64,000 nucleotides of DNA. Source: Rhizophagus irregularis (Eukaryota; Glomeromycota; Glomeromycetes; Glomerales; Glomeraceae). The translations under genes and the position numbers were made by a program. Under the pieces are notes generated by a model. The model saw nothing but the letters and a program-made list of their open reading frames with translations, ran no database searches and was not told the DNA's origin. Below are positions 59,609 to 64,000 of this stretch, one piece after another. The DNA lies in contig NC_089434.1 of assembly GCF_026210795.1 (NCBI RefSeq), positions 2,914,001-2,978,000 on the forward strand. Reading direction: 5' to 3'. Position 1 is the first letter of the stretch, and every line of letters begins with the position of its first letter.

Positions 59609-59647
59609 GGACTGTCCCAAATGTGTGACTATAAAGAGAGTTGACTG
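59609..59647. mobile_element. Host DNA transposon, right end
   Basis: ggactgtcccaaatgtgtga followed by the right TIR ending gagttgactg and TA (59648-59649). Inverse of the left end at 34733 and match to 23328-23366. Confidence 0.85.
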
Positions 59648-59649
59648 TA

Positions 59650-59940
59650 CCGGTTATTTTTATATTAAAAAATCTGTCAAATTTACTAGTTAGTTTAGTT
59701 AGTTTAAAATTACATTAATATTTTATTTATTATAATAATATTAATGTATTATTTAATTTAAATTTACTAATATTATAAAAAAATAAAATATAAAGTATAT
59801 TGTAAGTTAAATTTATATATATTTTATTACAAAAAAATTTAATAAGTATTTCTATTGATTTTTTATTAAAAAAAAATAATTAGTACAACTAATTCTTTAA
59901 AAAAAATAGCTAATTGATAAGTTATAATAAGATCCAAATT
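59650..59940. other. 3' flank of RPN2
   Basis: AT-rich; no features seen. Confidence 0.5.
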
Positions 59941-62900
59941 TTATTCATTAAATGGATATTCAAATGGTTCTGGTGGGGATGCTTCTTCTTCTTCAGTAAC
60001 TTCAGTTGCTATAATAAAACATGATATTTAATATTTTATTTGATCAATTATATTTGATATTAATTATATTAATTGAAATTCAACTTACCAACAGGTGCAC
60101 TTGGTAAAATTAATTCTTCAGGTTCATTAGGTGACCCATCTACCATCATTAAAATTCCACCAATTACACCCTAAAAATTACAAAATTACAAAATTACATT
60201 AAGTAAATGATAATTACTAATCAATATGTTTATTCTATAATAAAAATAATAACATACACTTTTTACAGGAATATAACGTGAATTTTCTTTAAATGTGATA
60301 TATTGCAACTGCGTTGGCAAAACACGTGCCATGTTTTCAAGAGTTTCATATGATTCTTCTTTTTTCTTTTTTCCTTTTTTATCCTCCTAAAAAAAAAATG
60401 TAAATAAATAATAATAGAATAAAAAAAGATAACACAACCAAACCTTTTCTTCCTCTTTTTTGACATGTTCTGTAGTTTCTTTTTTTTCGTCCTATAATAA
60501 TATTAATTTCATTTAGATAATACATAGGGGACAATTTAATTTATATAAATTTATAATTTATATATACCATATCCATTGCATCTGTATTTTCTGTTCCTTT
60601 TTCCTTTTCGGATTTTTTGGCTCTTGCCTTTGTTTTTGCAGTTGTAGAAAGTACAGCAGTTGCTACCTATAAAATAAAATAAATTCAAATGAAATCAATG
60701 TGCTTTAGTACATAAAAATAATAAAGAGAAACAATACCTTCTCTACAACGTTAGTTGTTGGAGGTTTAGTAGTAGCAGGATACGCAAAAAGTGATGGTTT
60801 TGCATTAGAAATAAATTCAAACTTTGGAATCTTTTACAATTAAAATAAATCAGTAAATTTGATGTCAAATAAATCTAATAAATTTTAAGCCAAAAAATAC
60901 TGATTTTCACCTTCAGATCCTTATTTAAACCAATAATAGCAGTAGGAGTAAAAGCCAAACTTAAGAAATGTGTCAATGGGAACCAATACCAAAATTGTGT
61001 GAATACAGCCATTCCTACAATAGCTGGCATATTTAAATGACCTGATCTTGATTGTAATGAGATCGTTACATTACGACCACCTATTTCAAATAAAAGATAA
61101 ATGCCATATTAAAAAAGATCCCACTTAAATATAGCAATATTATTATATAATTAAAATTAAGAAATACCGGCATCAATAATTCCTTGGCCAAGAACAGCTC
61201 CAAATTTTGCCATTGCATCTTCATGTTTATCATTTATGATTTTCTCATATAATTTACGAGTTGGTGATACCTTTTAGATATTATATGTTAATAAACTTGT
61301 CAATAATAATAGAATATGTTCATATAATTCAAACCTTAGGATTAATAGCATCATTTTGTTGTATTAGAATCATAGCTAAAGAAATGAAAGCGCCCTGTCG
61401 AACATAATCAACAGGATCTTTTGTCATTGGCTCCAAAAGTTCAATGGCTTCCTAATTAAATAGAAATTAAAAACAATGATAAATATGTGAAATATTGAAA
61501 AAGTTTCAAATTTTTTAAGGGATAATAACACAAACCATTAAGCCAGTTCCAGCACATGAAATACCCAAAGCTAATGTGGCGCCATACCGTACATTGGGAT
61601 TATAACTCTCTGATAATAATTGAACTATTCGAGGAACTTGTTTTGGTGTTCTGAATAAGATAAATCCAAGTGCTGTAACAGCAGCACGACGTACATCATC
61701 ATTGACATCACTTACAGCCACGTGTAATAATCGTCGGATAGCTTTATTATTTCCAGTACCACAATAGGCCAATGCAACTGTATATATTCCACCGTACCGT
61801 AAAATTGGGTCCTAAGAAATTTTTTTTCAAATTGAATGATAAAAAAATTTTTTTTTTTTTTACAATACAATTAAAAGTTTCTACATACTTTATCCAGGGT
61901 AAGCTGTTCAACTAGAGCATCTGCAGCCTCTTCTTTACCATACATGATAAGTGAAATCCCAATTGCCAAACCTCTAATAATTTTTTCATGCTGAGTTTCA
62001 TGGGCATATTGCAGCATTTCCCTGATAGCTTTTTTGGAAGCCGTTCCAAGCATAACAAGTCCCATTGTCAAACCAGCAGCTTCTCCCGCAACAGCGCTAT
62101 CGCTGAAAAGAACATCCTTGAGTTCCTCATATATTTCTTATGATTTATGACATAATGGTATCAGAACTAGTTTTTTATATTTGTATATTTTAAGAAATTA
62201 ATAAAGCAACCAAATACCATCATTGCCCGTTGCCATTCCTGCAGTTGCAAGCCCCAAACATGCACCATGCTGAAGGACTTCGGTTTGAGTATTTTTTAAA
62301 GCATTTCTCAAATAATCAAGTACACCAGCACCGTGATTTGCATGAATAAGTCCCAAAGCAAATAAAGAACCGCCTTCTGAATAAGAACTTCCACTCACTC
62401 CATCTTGAGGCAAATAAGGTTGTAGCAAGGAAAGACCTTGAGAAAGATGCCCCTATAATAATTATGTAAAATATTTTATAATGGCTTCCTAAGTTATTCA
62501 TAATAGTCCAAAACTCACTTTGTGTATTACACCCAAAGCTGCTGTTGCACTAAATTTAGACCAATTAGTAGCACGTGAGAGCCATTCCAAATTCTGACGA
62601 AGAAATTCGTCACTTGTTGTTCCAGCATGCATAAACGCATTTGCAAATGTAACGGCCGAATGGTATACTGAGTTCCGGGACTCTAATGCATTCTATTACA
62701 TAAAATTATCAATTATTTTTCAATGGTAATTTACAAGAAAAATAAATACAAAATAATGAATAAATACTTTTGTATTTTTAAGTATAAGTAAATCTGTATG
62801 ATTATTTCGATATAAAAATTCCAAGTGTAATTTGATTGACTCTTCCCCTGAAAGTATACGTTGAATTTTCGCATATTTTTCATCAGTCGGACTCGTGGAC

Positions 62901-63977
62901 TAATAAATAAGACTTAAATTTAGTATGCAATATATATTGATAAAGTATAGGTCACTGTAACATAATTACATATTCCTGGTCATCAGTCTCCATCGCTTCA
63001 CTATCCGATTTTTCATGAGTACTAGTTATTGTACTAGTTACTGGTAACTCCGAACCAACCTTTTGGAGAAATTCTTGGGTAGCGTTATCTTCGAGGTCGA
63101 AAGCAATCTGATATGCCATTAACAAATAAAACTATACAATATAACAAAAATGTTAAGTAAGTTGAATTAACTATTATATTAAATAAATTTAATGATATCA
63201 TACCTCATCTCCTTTTGAAACGAGATCTTTTAACAATCTAGCTGCTTCAATAGGTTTATTTAAGTGAACATAACATTGGCTGATAGAAACATAATCGGGC
63301 TCCGCGAGATTTTGATATAATTTTGCCAGCAGAAGTAAAACCTTAACCAAAAAATTTTTTGCTTATAGTTAACAATTATGAAATGGAAATCTGAGAGATT
63401 TTACTATTAATAAACGATACCTCATTTCTAAAATCTAAATTTAATACTAATGTCATGCTAACTTCTAATACGTAAGCCAAGAGATCCGAAGCCTGACCTT
63501 TAGATATTGCTTGTTCAATAATATCCAAACGACGAGCTTCCAGAGCAATTCCAATTGCCTATAATAGATTATAACACGGATCAAAAAAGTTAAAACTAAG
63601 GCGAAATAATTAAAATAATTAGTAAAAAAACATTTTAAAATAAATACTTGTTTAAATTCACCGTCGTCATAACACCTCTGAAACATACGCTCAACTACGT
63701 CTTGTAAGCGCGGATCAATTTGAATATTACTAGCAGGATCATCTTCATATTGTTTTACACGCAAGGAAATATATTTATCTATACATTTTGCTAAAGTAAA
63801 TAAATTTAATTAATTTTTTTTATTGCAATTTATTTCATAAAATGTCAAGAATCTAAAAATATTAGAATTACATATAATGGTTTCAACGTATTCTGATTTA
63901 GACGACGCGTCAAACATGTCCTCTGCTCCCAATGCAAATGTCAATGAATCATCAAACTCCCCAAGGTGATAATAAAC
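59941..63977 (-). CDS. RPN2: 26S proteasome regulatory subunit Rpn2 (PSMD1), N-terminus outside window
   Basis: Large PC-repeat scaffold of the 19S base, binding Rpn1/Rpn13 and the ATPase ring. Nineteen exons in the window: 63977-63872, 63790-63648, 63558-63421, 63341-63204, 63131-62970, 62899-62768, 62692-62519, 62452-62218, 62136-61889, 61811-61536, 61451-61335, 61270-61167, 61080-60911, 60830-60738, 60666-60568, 60491-60444, 60386-60267, 60170-60089, 60008-59941, about 883 aa. The first visible text is [20 protein letters not shown], so about 80-100 residues are missing. PC repeats: [81 protein letters not shown] Lys/Glu-rich linker precedes the C-terminal [11 protein letters not shown], the Rpn13-binding type tail. 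The exon ending at 60267 uses the GT within cctgtaaaa; the later GT breaks the frame. Confidence 0.97.
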
Positions 63978-64000
63978 CTATTAGCGAACAATAATATATA

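Overview
The window is AT-rich, intron-rich fungal nuclear DNA. Introns are short (about 55-110 bp, GT-AG with one GC-AG). The gene complement is conserved eukaryotic housekeeping genes, including a CARM1-type arginine methyltransferase that most Dikarya lack. The chaperonin, proteasome and condensin genes carry many introns, and the repeats are dominated by LINEs and MITEs. Together this suggests an early-diverging fungus, most likely an arbuscular mycorrhizal fungus (Glomeromycotina, Rhizophagus-like). That assignment is inference.

Left arm, 1-20.5 kb, is gene-dense. In order it holds: a 35-bp TIR element; condensin subunit 1 (+, 21 exons); RPC19 of RNA polymerases I/III (-); mitoferrin (-) divergent from EMC2 (+); ribosomal protein uS10 (-) divergent from an F-box/WD40 protein (+); a DUF2462-type small basic protein (-) divergent from CCT8 (+); and PRMT4/CARM1 (-). 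Most of these were assembled from spliced exons, because the intact reading frames are only fragments.

Middle, 20.5-34.7 kb, is a graveyard of nested repeats: several MITE families, and a decayed minus-strand LINE (RT, RNase H, C-terminal Cys/His motif) spread over 23.7-32.7 kb. The LINE is interrupted by three insertions with clear target-site duplications (8, 10 and about 12 bp). The largest insertion (28,275-32,620) carries a tandem array of 31-nt exon-like cassettes with splice signals. That array is itself split by a 2.4-kb element holding a second, opposite-strand series of micro-exon-like cassettes whose 5' splice sites lie in hairpins.

34.7-59.65 kb is one small TA-flanked DNA transposon (about 0.95 kb) blown up to 25 kb by two stacks of retroelements. 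Stack 1 (35.0-46.6 kb) has nine minus-oriented inserts, each bounded by the same 14-bp word ttttatccttttcc. Stack 2 (47.27-59.59 kb) has four plus-oriented inserts, each bounded by ataatcaccaaatat. The stacks share element types: an EN-RT-RNase H LINE with an RRM-bearing ORF1; a roughly 1-kb non-coding element with two tRNA-like Pol III modules; and, in stack 1 only, an element coding a roughly 780-aa protein that I do not recognise, ending in a LINE-family 3' tail. This repeated reuse of one target site, with autonomous and apparently parasitic partners, is the most unusual thing in the window.

Right arm, 59.65-64 kb: the C-terminal 883 or so residues of proteasome subunit Rpn2 (-), whose N-terminus lies beyond the window.
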